Assembly (NCBI GenBank): GCA_014218235.1
Contig: CM024753.1
Span: 174,258,348 to 174,322,347 of the forward strand
DNA length: 64,000 nt
DNA from: Colocasia esculenta
Taxonomy: Eukaryota > Streptophyta > Magnoliopsida > Alismatales > Araceae
Direction: 5' to 3'
Shown here: one piece after another, positions 44,031 through 55,222 of the stretch
How positions within the stretch are numbered: the stretch's first letter is position 1
Layout of the letters: every line of letters starts with the position of its first letter
Translations under genes and position numbers: made by a program
Notes under the pieces: generated by a model
Databases searched by the model: none
What the model was told of the DNA's origin: nothing
The model's input: the letters and a program-made list of their open reading frames with translations, nothing else

Positions 44031-46190
44031 ATGCAGCTTCGTTCAGGCCGGTCTCTTGGAATGGCCGGATACGAAGATATGGTCTATCATGATGACACCT
44101 ATGATGAGATATATGACTCCATGGAACCTTTCCCATGCCTCCCCAATGCACCTTATGCTGGTCCATCTACCTCGCATGTCAATGCGGTGGATTCTTAGGC
44201 TCCCCATGTTTCCCCGAGGCATGACATTGCAAATGCCTCCACTTCCATTGATCTGTCCCAACGCATGGACATTCTCCAAAGCCTCCAAGCTTCTCAACTT
44301 CAGGAGGTCCAAGTTGCTCTCAAGGGGAAAACAATCCCCGATCCTATCCAAATTATCCACCCAAACGCGGGTGCTCATGTTGAACCTGCTCGCGACCCGA
44401 CGGTCCGAGCCTCACCTGCCCCCTCGCGGGCTAATTCTGTTATTCATTCTCTCCCCTGTACCCATGTTGGGAGGCCTTCTCATGTCCAGCTAATCCCCGA
44501 CGTGGCAAGGCCCACTTATCCTCCTCAGGCCCTGGCCCATGCTTCCGCGCCCACTGGCGCACCTCCCCATTATCATTATATCCAATTAAGTGCACCCCAA
44601 CCTCATTCTTCTGGGGCACCCCACAAACCATCTCCCGACCAACTCACCCAAGCTCTCCTGGCAAAGGTAAGTCGGTTGGAGAAAGACTTGAAGAGGGTGT
44701 CTGCACCCAAGGACTCATTTGAACTGGCTCTCCCTTCTATGCCAGTTTTTCATCTTCCCCCTTCTGAGCTTTCGGTCTACCACCGCTACAATGGTAGTGG
44801 TAATCCCTTCGTGCACATTAAGGAGTTCATGTATGGGTCCTCCTTCTGGCAAAACGACAATCATGCCCTTGCTTTCCTCTTTCGCCGATCTTTAGATGGG
44901 CCCGCCCTCGAGTGGTTCTACTCCTTAGAGCCTACAGATGCCGAGGATTTGAGGCAGTGCAAAGAAATTTTTTCAGCGGTATAGAGATTGGGTTGGCCCT
45001 TCACTTTCTATTACCAATCTGATGGCTGATAGGATGAAGGTAGATGAAGATTTCATGCATTATGCGGACTGATGCGACCTATGGCTGAGAGGTTGAGAGA
45101 TCCACTGTCTGAACCCGAACAAGTAAAAATGATCACAGTGAATACCACGCCACAATTCAGGCACATACTGGCGATGAATAAGCTAACCATGATGGAGGAA
45201 TTGTATGAGAGAGCCCGATACATCCAGACTCAATTAAAGGACTCTCCAATCATGGCCATGTTTGAGACGAAGGCCCGGACATTCAAGAAGGGTAGTGCTC
45301 CTCCTACTGGCGGTCCTACGACTGAGGGAGTTATACAAAACGAGCATGTGAGTGCCATGGGCAACCTCATCTACCTATCATCCTAACACTGGCCCTAAAA
45401 AGCAACAATCACAACAGTCCCAGTCCAGGCCTAACAACCCCCCATGATTAGGACACCACCTCAACAACCTCAGCGACCTCAATAGCCTCCACAATATCAG
45501 CAGCCTCAACAGCCCCAGTACCAGCAGCCTCCCACCAACCAGCACTATGAGCAACCCCAATAGCCTCAGTACCACCCGGCACCACAACAGCCTCAATACT
45601 GGCAACCTACCACTCCGCAATATCAGCAACAACAACCTGCTCCTGCACCTCCCCCACAGTACAACCAAGTTCCTCCCCCAGGCACCTACGAGCCCTAACA
45701 GCCTAGACATCCCCCTGGCCCAAGAAGAGCTCAATATCCTCCCTTTCCAGAGACCTTGACCAATATCTTCAACGCTCTCATGGCCGCCAATGCACTCACT
45801 CTGCCAAGGGAAAGGCTACAATGGCCTCCCAATGTTGACATCTCCCGTTATTGTGCATTCCATCGAGGACTGGGCCATACTTTAGAAGCAGCTTCCACTT
45901 TTAGGATTATATCTATGATTTGAACGACAATGGAGGAATAGATAGGGAGGAAATGAAGAAATATATTGCTGAGATGAAGGCGAGAAGACCGCCTAGACAG
46001 ATTAGCAGCAACAGCAGCAGCAGCAGATTCAAGCACCCCAGCAGCAACCCAACATGGGCATAGTTCAGAACCCCCTCCCGGAGCACCAGGCTCCGAATCA
46101 ACAAGTGAATGCCTTCACGGCATTTCTTAGCAATGAAAGAACACCCGGCCGGCTTATGGAAGTAGCCTCCACCTCTACATCTCAATCATC
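44031..46190 (+). pseudogene. gag: Gag of the second Tat element
   Basis: The start is ATG 44031 (MQLRSGRSLG). A TAG at 44196 replaces an expected CAG; the frame then continues through SVYHRYNGSGNPFVHIKEFM and LEWFYSLEP (capsid) to a frameshift near 44970. A further stop lies at 45070 (YAD then TGA, expected CGA). A Gln/Pro-rich region (45400-45700) has several TAG/TAA codons at CAG/CAA positions. The knuckle CAFHRGLGHTLEAA (about 45855) lacks the last Cys of the C-x2-H-x4-H-x4-C pattern present in the first Tat element. Confidence 0.8.
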
Positions 46191-46779
46191 CTTTACCTTG
46201 CCCCCCTTCATCCGCGTACCTACCCTTCTAACCCATTACCCTCCTTCCTACGCATTCCTGCAACCGCTACCCATCAACCAACACCCACTAACCAACCGTC
46301 CAATCCTCCACTTATACGCCAAACCCCCATTACCTCTACAACATCACATCACCCTAACCCTCAAGCTCCCTTACTACGCAACCCCTCCACCATAGCATCC
46401 CCACCAAATCACCTTCTCATACGCCAACCCCCTATCACCACTTCACCACAGCCTACACCATCTAGTCCACCTCTCCTACGCACTCCACCAACCACCCCCC
46501 TCACTACACCTAACCCCCAAGCCCCCTTTCTCCGAATCTGCACTCCATACCCGAGTGCGGCAAGTATCCAATTGCTGCATCATCAAATGTTCAACCCCCA
46601 GCCTTCCACCTCCCATCCATCTCTCATTCCACTGGCCGCGGCAACAATAGGGGGAGAGAATTCTGAAGAAATAATGGTGCTCTGTAGTGGGCATATTTTC
46701 AATCGGATTTTTTCCCAACAGCAAGAACAAGCTCCCCTACATCAGGAAGAGGAAGCTCCAGCTGAAGAGTGCATTCTGG
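46191..46779 (+). pseudogene. Proline/threonine-rich gag-protease spacer
   Basis: Pro- and Leu-rich low-complexity translation (TPNPQAP-like words) occurs in several frames. The part from 46572 leads into ECILGTQYDFLKHLDKTPAR, shared with the first Tat element. No domain recognised. Confidence 0.5.
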
Positions 46780-47763
46780 GGACTCAATATGATTTTCTCA
46801 AGCACCTAGACAAGACACCGGCCCGGATATCTATTTTAGAATTGATCAAGAGGTCCCCGGTGCACCAAGAGGCTCTTATGCAGTATCTGCAGAAAGTCAT
46901 GGTAAACGAAGATCTGCCAGTGAACCAAATCAGTGCAATACTGACTCCCACAAGCTCTCATCCAGCCATTGAGTTCCATGAGTCTGAGTTAGCACCAGTG
47001 GAGTTTTAGCGATATGCATCATGTTTGATAGTCAACATCAGGGGGGTACGTGTGTCTCAATGCTTGGTAGACTCAGGGGCATCGATCAATGTCGTGTCTT
47101 TAGACACGTTAAATTTCTGCAGAGTTTCATTACAGTCGGTCCGACCTTCTGCTTTCACTGTTACAGCCTACGATAATACTAGTAGGCCGCCAAAAGGGGT
47201 CGTCACTTTGAAAGTAGGACTGGGTCCTTCCGTCACGGACATGGATTTTCATATCCTAGACATGGACCCAAGTTTTCGTATGATCCTGGGTAGGCCTTTC
47301 ATTCAGGCACTTGGCGCCGTTATATCAACTGTCCATCAATGCCTCATTTCTTACAAGGGGCGAGTCGTCAAGGTTTCCAACAAGCCTCTGCTATTGTGGA
47401 AGTGGACGCCATGACTGATAATTCGGTCCCTTCCATCTGGCCAAGCAATCAGCCACTGATGTCTGTACTAGACACACAAAGCATGTATCTATGCCCGATT
47501 AGGTCATTCGTTAATGCTGCTGAGAGGAGCAAGATCATCACCAAGAAGGGCTGGCACATTATGATGCGGATGGGGTACCAGCCAGGCAAAGGGCTGGGAG
47601 CACAGCTGCAGGGCAGGACAGAGGCCGTGCAAGACAGCAAGATGAGACCCAAGGCAGGATTGGGGTACAGGCCAGGTAGGGCAAAGTACCAACCAGGGCA
47701 GCCGCTCACATGGACCCTGTACGAACATTTCAAGAGAGGACCGCTGCAACCAGGAAGCGAATA
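46780..47763 (+). pseudogene. pol: Protease and G-patch, second Tat element
   Basis: KHLDKTPARISILELIKRSP and VMVNEDLP correspond to the linker before the protease in the first Tat element. After a stop at 47007, the frame from 47025 has CLVDSGASINVVSL with the catalytic triad DSG (47070-47078; the first element has DTG) and MILGRPFI. A frameshift near 47390 leads to the G-patch (IMMRMGYQPGKGLGAQ to KAGLGYRPG, about 47550-47690). The stop at 47762 ends this frame. Confidence 0.82.
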
Positions 47764-48630
47764 GATGTCCACCATTACTGTTGAACCTATTCGTTGTTCA
47801 CCCTTAGCCACATATAGAGTTGTAGACAGTCACAGGCCGCCCAAACAGGTGAAGCGGGTTGAGTCTGAGCCAGAATGGAGCCGATGGTTTGACATGAGTG
47901 ATGTCGCTACATCCCTGGACCAACACTTCACAACGATAGACACCAAGCAGCTAGCAGTAGCCATCAGCAGGCAGCAGGCAGCAAGCCGCTGAAGCAAAAT
48001 CGAGCACACAAGTTGAAGAAGCCACAGCAGCAACCAGGCTCAGGATGGGCCTCTCTTTTTCGGGCATCGCGCCCACTTCCCTTTCCCCTATGGGCACCGC
48101 ACCCACTTTTGTTTCCTCTCCGGGCAATGTGCCCACTTCCTCCCTTTCTCCAGGCAACGCGCCTACTCCCCTCTCTTCTCCGAGCAACGCGCCCGCTCTC
48201 CATTCTCTAGGCAACGCGCCTACTCTCACCAAGCAACACCCTCTCCCCTCCGGGCAATGCGCCAGACCTCCCTCTCTCACCAAGCAACACGCCTACTCCC
48301 CTTTCTTCTCCTCGCGCAACGCCCGACCTCCCTCTCCCACTAGGCATCGCGCCTTCCCTCTGGCTCACCGTGTGGCGCTTGTTTCTTTCTCTGAGCATCC
48401 CTCGGGCACCGACGCCCCACTTAGCAATCTCCCTTCACTTTCACGAACAGGCGCTCACCCTCCCACTCCCTCACTCCAATCTCTCTTCTCTTGAGCTTGC
48501 GCTTGTCTTTCACTTGTTTGGATTGGCGATCTCACCTCGCCCTCTCCCTCTATGCATGCTAAGCACCGAGGAGGCCCCACAATGGCTGATTTTGTTGTCT
48601 CCATCGAGGAGAGTTCTTTCCTCTCCCCCG
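47764..48630 (+). other. Linker between G-patch and RT with short tandem repeats
   Basis: From about 48060 to 48360 a 30-35 nt unit around GGGCAACGCGCCCACTCC is repeated about nine times, giving GNAPTP-like peptides on the plus strand and Arg/Gly-rich peptides on the minus strand. The first Tat element has a Ser/Pro-rich linker at this position without such obvious repeats. The region is frameshifted and is probably just a flexible spacer. Confidence 0.55.
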
Positions 48631-50640
48631 AGTGTGCTCCGACCTGCGGGCCACCTCTCTTCAGTCCCATGACCGACCTCTTGTGTCCCTCCACGCAGGG
48701 ACCTCCACTCCCCTCCACACAGGGGATTTTTACTACTTTCCCTCCTACTCCTCCTTCCCCCATGCTGGGAAGTTCTTTACTGCTTTCACTTCCTCTCCAT
48801 CTTCCCCCACGCGGGATTTTATTGCTTTTCCTACTCCTCCACTCCCTGCTGTAGATTCCAGTGGTTGTAGTGAGAGTCTAGGCCAAGGTAGTAATAAGCT
48901 AGGGGTAGTATCCGAGAAGAAATCCAAGGGTAGGAGGGTTCCACACCGATTCCTCGCTGATCTAGCCCGTAGATGCAAGGCATGTCTAGCAATCCCCGAA
49001 CTTATAGAGGAGCCTTTGCACTTGCCAGAAATAGAATATGAGCAGTCACTGTGCTTGATTGATGACGAGTTCGGAGTCTATGAGATCATGGATGATGATG
49101 ACCCAATTGAGGAAGGTGATGAAGAGTTTGAGGATGAGGCTGACGCATTCGCAAGTGGATTGAAAAGATTTAACGAGCCGTCAGCTGCCGTAGAGGAAGT
49201 CACCAAGGAAATCAATTTGGGAACCGAGGAAAACCCTAGGACCATCCTCATAAGTAGTAACTTGTCACCATCTAAAGAGGAGGCAATCATCGAGGTTCTC
49301 AAGGAGTACAAGGACACGTTCGTATGGAGCTACGAGGATATGCCTAGCTTGGACACCGCGCTAGTTGAACACCGTCTTACACTTAAGCGGGGTCCATTGC
49401 CATTAAGCAGCGGTTGAGGCGTTTCCACCCCCAGATGGCTTTGAAAATGAAGGATGAAGTCGATAAGCTCCACAAAGCAAGATTTATTAGAGTCGTATTA
49501 TATCCAAATTGGGTGGCGAACATTGTCTTGGTTATGAAAAAAGATGGAAGAGTCAGAATATGTATCGATTTCTGGGACCTCAACCGCGCATGTCCAAAAG
49601 ATGATTTCCCATTGCCTCACCTCGACGTGCTCATAGATAATACGGTTGGGTTTGAAACCCTCTCATTTATGGATGGCTTCTTAGGGTACAATCAGATCAA
49701 GCTGGCTGAGGAAGACCAGGAGAAGACCTCATTCACCACACCTTGGGGCCTTATTGCTATGTGGTCATGCCATTTGGACTTAAGAATGCTAGAGCTACTT
49801 ACCAAAGGGCTATGATGGCTATCTTTCATGACATGATCCATATTTTCATTAAGGTGTATGTGGATGACCTGGTAGTGAAGCCAAAGACTATGGTTGAGCA
49901 TCTTGGGGTTCTAACTAAGGTCCTGCAAAGGTCAAGAAGGTACCAATTGAAAATGAACCCCAAGAAGTGTGTGTTTGGTGTTTCATCGAGTAAACTGTTA
50001 GGTTTCATTGTGAGCAAGAGGGGTATAGAAATAGATCCCAATAAGGCGAAGGCGATAAGAGAGATGCCCCCTCCCAAGAATTTGAAGGAAGTTTAAGGAT
50101 TAATCGGGAGGCTGCAGTTTATTTCCCGGTTCGTCTCCTAACATTCGCAGAGGTGTAGACCCTTCTACGACCTCACCAAGCTGGGAGTTGAATTCAAGTG
50201 GGACGAAAAGTGTCAGGCGGCTTTTGACGGACTTAAGGAATACCTAGCTAATCCCCTTGTCCTGAGGCCGCCGACTCCAGGCAAACCTCTCATTCTCTAT
50301 GTATCTATCCTGTAAGACTTGGTAGGAGCTGTCCTTGCACAAGTGGATGAAGAAGGCAAGGAGAGGGTAGCGTACTACCTATCTAAACTTCTCAACCCCT
50401 GCGAGCAAAGGTACACCTTAATGGAGAAGACATGTGCCTCACTCATATAGGTAGTGCAGAAACTGAAGCACTACTTTCTTGCTCACAAAGTCCATCTTAT
50501 AGCCCGCATGAATCCTATCAAGTTCCTCCTCGAGAAATCTGTCCTAACTGATAGGCTAGCACGTTGGCAGAGCTTCCTTTCCCAGTTTGAAATCACCTAT
50601 GTCCAGCAGAAATCCATCAAAGGTTATGCCATAGCAGAAC
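48631..50640 (+). pseudogene. pol: Reverse transcriptase and first RNase H, second Tat element
   Basis: The frame 48632-49417 carries the acidic linker and YKDTFVWSYEDMPSLDTALV. After a shift, 49414-49750 gives VVLYPNWVANIVLVMKKDG and DGFLGYNQIKLAEEDQEKTS. A further shift near 49745 leads to VMPFGLKNARATYQRAM and the YVDD catalytic box (49858-49869). The RNase H region (50100-50640) contains stops at 50094, about 50140, 50312 and 50448, each at a position where Gln or Trp is expected. RNase H words include LVGAVLAQVDEEGKE and YLSKLLNPCEQRY. Confidence 0.85.
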
Positions 50641-51120
50641 ATCTCGCTCATCACCCTATTCCACGATTTGATCATGTTCAATCGGAGTTTCCAGATGAGG
50701 AATTAATGTCCCTTAGCCAATCTGATCCTATGTGGACACTGTATTTTGATGGAGCTCTGAATTCTCAAGGAAAGGGTATTGGGATTGCTCTACTATCACC
50801 TGAGGGTGTCACCTTCCCACAGGCCTATAAACTGGGTTTCTTGCCACCAACAGCATAGCTGAACATGAAGCTTTGTTGGCTGGTCTCGAGTATGCCCATT
50901 TCTACGGTGTCGCCCATCTGCAGATTATAGGTGATAGTCAACTAGTCCTGTGCCAAGTGCTCACCAAATATCATACCAGTGATCCTAAGCTCAAGCCGTA
51001 TCAAGAACTTACCTCAGCTTATGCCAAGCTATTCTCCAAACTTGTCTTTGTCCACATCCCTCGTCATCAGAATCTTCTAGCAGATGCCCTCGCCACGATT
51101 GGCGCAACTATGAATATGAA
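50641..51120 (+). pseudogene. pol: Second (archaeal-type) RNase H, second Tat element
   Basis: WTLYFDGALNSQGKGIGIAL, AEHEALLAGLEYA, IIGDSQLVLCQV and NLLADALATIGA show the four acidic positions of an RNase H fold (D, E, D, D). This second RNase H after the normal one is the signature of the Tat lineage. A frameshift at about 50850 separates the first strand from the rest. It is thought to aid RNA-primer removal. Confidence 0.85.
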
Positions 51121-52560
51121 TTATCTCGGGGATTTTGACAGCATTCAGATTGAGCGTCGTCAGGTTCCCATCATTCTAGATCCTACCTTTCTCTGGGTTA
51201 AGGATGAGTTGCTGAAGAGGGCAGAAAGAAAAAGCAAGACTGAGATTATGTTAATGGAGCTAGAAGAGGAATTGGAGGACGAGGAGAAGCCGTGGTTTTA
51301 TGAGATAGCCAGGTATTGCAAGAATCAATCATACCTTGAGGAAGCCACAGTTGATGAGGAAAAAGCCATAAGGAGATTGTCCCAGAAGTACACCCTGGTT
51401 GGAAATACACTATATAGAAGGGGGCTCACTAGAGTATTACTCAGATGTCTGGACGATGATGAAGTATGGAAGGTGGTTGAAGAGGCTCATTCGGGTGTGT
51501 GTGGAGGCCATCTGAACAGCCAAATGCTTGCTAAGAAGATCCTTAGGCAAGGCTTTAACTGGCCTACTCTAGAGGAGGACTGTTCTATCTTCGTCCGTCG
51601 GTGTGTCAAGTGCCAACTGCACGCTGACAAAATCCATTCTCCATCCTCTACACTCCACCCAATATCCTTCCCATGGCCTTTCACTATGTGGACATTCGAC
51701 ATTATTGGTCCCCTTGGTGATCCCAACTCCCAGAACAAAACAAAGTCATACATCCTCACTGCAACGAAGTATTTCACCAAGTGGGCGGAAGCCGAAGCAT
51801 ACGCGGAAATCAAGGCAACAACCATCTGCAAGTTCATTATGAGGAACATCATCACCAGATTTGGCATTCCAAGCACTATCATCACCGACAATGGACCTCA
51901 GTTTATCTCTCAAGAACGGTGTGACCTCTGCAATAGGTATAAAATTGCATTGCATCATTCATCACCATATTATCCACAAGGCAACGGCCAAGCAGAGGCC
52001 ACAAACAAAACTCTAATCAAAATTGTTAAGAAAACCTGTGAGGCTAACAAATTCTCAGATTGGCCAGAGAAGCTCGTAGAAGCTCTATGGGCCAACCGCA
52101 CTTCAATCCGTACTCCCACAGGGCAGACACTGTTCGCCCTCACTTATGGAATGGATGCTTTAGTACCATATGAGATTCTTATTCCCTCATTAAGGATCCA
52201 GCTTGTACAAGGACTTGTCAATCGACGAGCGGTGTGAATCGCTCCTAGCACAACTGGAACTCCTAGGTGAGAAGCGTCTAGCTGCCACAGAACACACGAG
52301 AGCATATCAAAATAGGCTCACTCGTTTTCACCAAAAGAAAGTTATTGAGAGAAAATTCAAGGTTGGTGAAATGGTAGTAAAAAGAATACTTTGTAAACTT
52401 GGTGGTCCCCGTTCTAAACTCTAACCAAACTGGGAAGGGCCGTACGTATTCAAAGGGCATATCCAGGCAAAGCGTACAGGCTAATAAACGCGGAGGGTGA
52501 GGAGCTCTCCCACCCTTGGAATGGGCTGCATCTCAAAAGTACTACCCTAGTTAGGTGTTT
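51121..52560 (+). pseudogene. pol: Integrase, second Tat element
   Basis: The frame 50873-52237 is uninterrupted for 454 codons. The zinc-binding HHCC motif runs from HSGVCGGHLNSQML to CVKCQLHADK. The DDE triad is FDIIGPLG, ITDNGPQFIS and GQAEATNKT. A frameshift near 52200 leads to AYQNRLTRFHQKKVIERKF (the usual integrase C-terminal GKVxxR-type region), and pol fades out at about 52555. No chromodomain, as expected for Tat. This is the best-preserved part of the element. Confidence 0.87.
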
Positions 52561-53007
52561 GGATTTGCATGGTGCACAATCCTTAAAATGAAAATCTATC
52601 ATTTTTAATTCATTTCCTATTTTGGGTAAGTTAGCTTGAGTCCCTGACACCCACACACTTACACGCCCACCCCTGGGAAGCTAGAGGCACGAAATCTAAG
52701 GAAAATCAATGCCAAACGAAGAGTCTAGAACATTACCCGTCTCTTTCCTACTCGGTCCACCGATAAAAAGAGAAACCTAAGGGATCGATCTCGGAATCTA
52801 CCCAAAAGCTCAAATGGGTGTAGGCCAAGGCATAATAAGGGGAAAAGAAAAAAAATCAATGCAAATCCAAATCAAAAGAGCCAAAAACCAGGCGAATCAA
52901 ATGCAGAAAAGCAGTCAAGAGTGTCAAAGTCCCCGCAGAGATCCAATGGACCTAGTCGTACGCGTGCCAAAACCCACAAGCCAAAAGAATCGAACTGATG
53001 ACCAAAC
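52561..53007 (+). other. 3' untranslated region of the Tat element
   Basis: Non-coding. It holds a purine-rich run (AAGGGGAAAAGAAAAAAAA, about 52836) that might be a polypurine tract, but no TG-starting LTR follows it. The boundary with the copia LTR is inferred only. Confidence 0.4.
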
Positions 53008-53163
53008 TGTCCCCATAATAAATATTTCCATTTATTTATATATTAATTTTGATGATTAACAAAATAACACTAATGGATTTCTTGAGCCTTGAGAACAGGA
53101 AGCAAAAGAAAAATGAAAGATCAAGACAATCTGGTAAGTCCCATCATTTCTATCCAAGTCCCT

Positions 53164-53985
53164 GTAACGACTTCTTTGATAAGCAGAACGACTTCTCTTT
53201 GACCGGAACACTCAAATCGTTACCGTAACGATTTCTTTAGAACTCGCAACGACTCTCTAGCCGTAACGACTTCTTTAGACCTCGTAACGATTTCTTTAGA
53301 ACTCGCAACGACTCTCTAGCCGTAACGACTTCTTTAGACCTCGTAACGATTTCTTTAGAACTCGCAACGACTCTCTAGCCGTAACGACTTCTTTAGACCT
53401 CGTAACGATTTCTTTAGAACTCGCAACGACTCTCTAGCCGTAACGACTTCTTTAGACCTCGTAACGATTTCTTTAGAACTCGCAACGACTCTCTAGCCGT
53501 AACGACTTCTTTAGACCTCGTAACGATTTCTTTAGAACTCGCAACGACTCTCTAGTCGTAACGATTTCTTTAGAATTCATAACGATTTCGTGTAACGATT
53601 CTTTACAACTTGATAGTCATAACGACTTCTTTACAACTCGATAGTCATAACGATTTCGTGTAACGATTTCTTAGAATTCATAACGATTTCGTGTAACGAT
53701 TTCTTTACAACTTGATAGTCATAACGATTCTTTACAACTCGATAGTCATAACGATTTCGTGTAACGATTTCTTTACAACTTGATAGTCATAACGATTTCT
53801 TTACAACTCGATAGTCATAACGATTTCGCGTAACGATTTCTTTATTAGTCATAACGATTTCTTGCAACGATTTCTTTAGAACTCGCAACGACTTGCCTGT
53901 TGTAACGGCTTCATAAGTTATCACAACGATTTCTTTACAGTTCATAACGACTTGCTATAATTCATAACGATTTCATAAGTTATGA
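53164..53985 (+). repeat. Higher-order tandem array GTAACGA(C/T)TTCTTT in the copia LTR
   Basis: A 59-bp unit made of three subunits (about 21, 21 and 17 nt, each starting G(T/C)AACGA) repeats at 53261, 53320, 53379, 53438 and 53497 with essentially no differences. Beyond 53556 it grades into diverged units with CATAACGATTTCGTGTAACG and CTTGATAGT. The core AACGA(T/C)T occurs about forty times. The recent 59-bp amplification sits inside older 20-mers. Confidence 0.9.
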
Positions 53986-54446
53986 AGTCAGCAAGATTCT
54001 TTTTATCGAATTTCTTGATGCATCAGTATAATGCTTTTAATAGCGTTGAAAAGTCAAAGTCATATCTTGTCCGTTGACTGCTATGCATTAAATGCTCTCC
54101 GATCGTATCTCCCATGCATGCAGACAATATCTTCCATTTCTATGCTACTCTGTCTACGTACTTTTTGGGACAGAAAGGAGCTTTGCTATATACTGCAATA
54201 TCTGTTCCCTCTCAACTAACAATAGACAGCAGTCCTAGCTGTCTTCTATTTATTGATGATATGCTTACAGATATCTGACAAGACTCATCTGGACAACGTT
54301 GGACACAAGATACAAAGTTCTATGACATCTCTTTGGCGTGTACACCAGGATAAAAGACTGACGATCAGAAGCTTCCTCAGTGACCAGTCTAACGTACACA
54401 AGGATAAGAGACAACGGACACTTAACGTTCGAATTTGAATCAGCAG

Positions 54447-54455
54447 TTTAAATAG
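54447..54455 (+). promoter_or_regulatory. TATA-like box of the copia LTR
   Basis: TTTAAATAG lies downstream of the AACGA array and upstream of a CTCTCT-rich leader. Transcription would start around 54480. The only AT-box in a suitable position. Confidence 0.4.
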
Positions 54456-54755
54456 AAGACTCAAGACGAAAAGAAGGGGGTGAGCAACATCGCTTGATTT
54501 TAGAAGCAAAAAGAAATCCATCTCTCACAATCTTTAGAACTTTGAAGAAGAGCGAAGCCTCCACTCCAAACCTGTTCTAAGCTCTTAGCTCTCTGTGCTC
54601 AAAAGGAATCTTCTCTTTGTAAGAGCCTGTGTGGTCCTTGGAGAGAAAAACCTTGTTAAATCTCTCTCTCTCTCGGGGCTTAGGAGCTTCAGTGTGTAGC
54701 TGGTCAAGCTAGAGTCTGAAGCCTGTTCCACACTCTTTTCTTATTAGATTGTGTT

Positions 54756-54870
54756 CCCTTCTGGACGAAGGAAGACCTGGTGGTATCCAGGGTGGTTGTT
54801 GTACCCTTCTGGACGAAGGAAGACCTGGTGGTATCCAGGGTGGTTGTTGTACCCTTCAGGCTGAAGGAAG
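54756..54870 (+). repeat. 48-bp tandem repeat in the copia LTR
   Basis: CCCTTCTGGACGAAGGAAG starts units at 54756 and 54804, and a diverged unit (CCCTTCAGGCTGAAGG) starts at 54852. Each contains GGTGGTATCCAGGGTGG. It lies in the transcribed part of the LTR. Confidence 0.85.
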
Positions 54871-55160
54871 ACCAGTTGAGGCTGGGTGTAAGGATCCTTA
54901 AGGGGGATTGTACCCTTGGTAGTAAAATCCTGAGGTATTGCTCAGGGACTGGACGTAGGTCTCCTGTGGAGAGGAGTTCCGAACCAGGATAAAAATCCTT
55001 GTGTCTTGTGGTTGTGTTTTGTGTGATTGTTGTCTTGTTTGCTCTAACTCTAACCTTGTTATTAAGTTGTGCAATCTTTTCAGTAAACAGGTTTTAATCA
55101 AAGATCGAAGTTTTAATAACCCATTCACCCCCCCTCTGGGCTAGCTAGCTGGGCAACAAG

Positions 55161-55172
55161 TGGTATCAGAGC
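55161..55172 (+). promoter_or_regulatory. Primer-binding site, initiator tRNA-Met
   Basis: TGGTATCAGAGC lies two bases after the LTR end GGGCAACA (55158). Confidence 0.92.
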
Positions 55173-55222
55173 CCGTCTCTTCGACAAAGAAGAAGATCCA
55201 ACGATCTGAAGAGCAAAGATCA

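Larger units (their letters stand above)
41578..53007 (+). mobile_element. Ty3/gypsy Tat-lineage element, second copy (3' end truncated or unresolved)
   Basis: The order is LTR with TATA box, candidate primer site at 42992, leader with hairpin, gag, protease plus G-patch, RT, RNase H, a second archaeal-type RNase H, integrase. The second RNase H is the marker of Tat elements. The copy is badly decayed: at least six frameshifts and more than ten stops. No 3' LTR was recognised before the copia LTR at about 53008, suggesting truncation by that insertion. Both outer limits are approximate. Confidence 0.85.

Noticed and set aside
45378..45734. 118-codon Leu/Arg-rich minus-strand frame
   Set aside because: It is the antisense shadow of the Gln/Pro-rich part of the Tat gag.
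53164..53985. CRISPR-like direct repeats
   Set aside because: Units abut without unique spacers, the array lies inside a plant retrotransposon LTR, and there are no cas genes.
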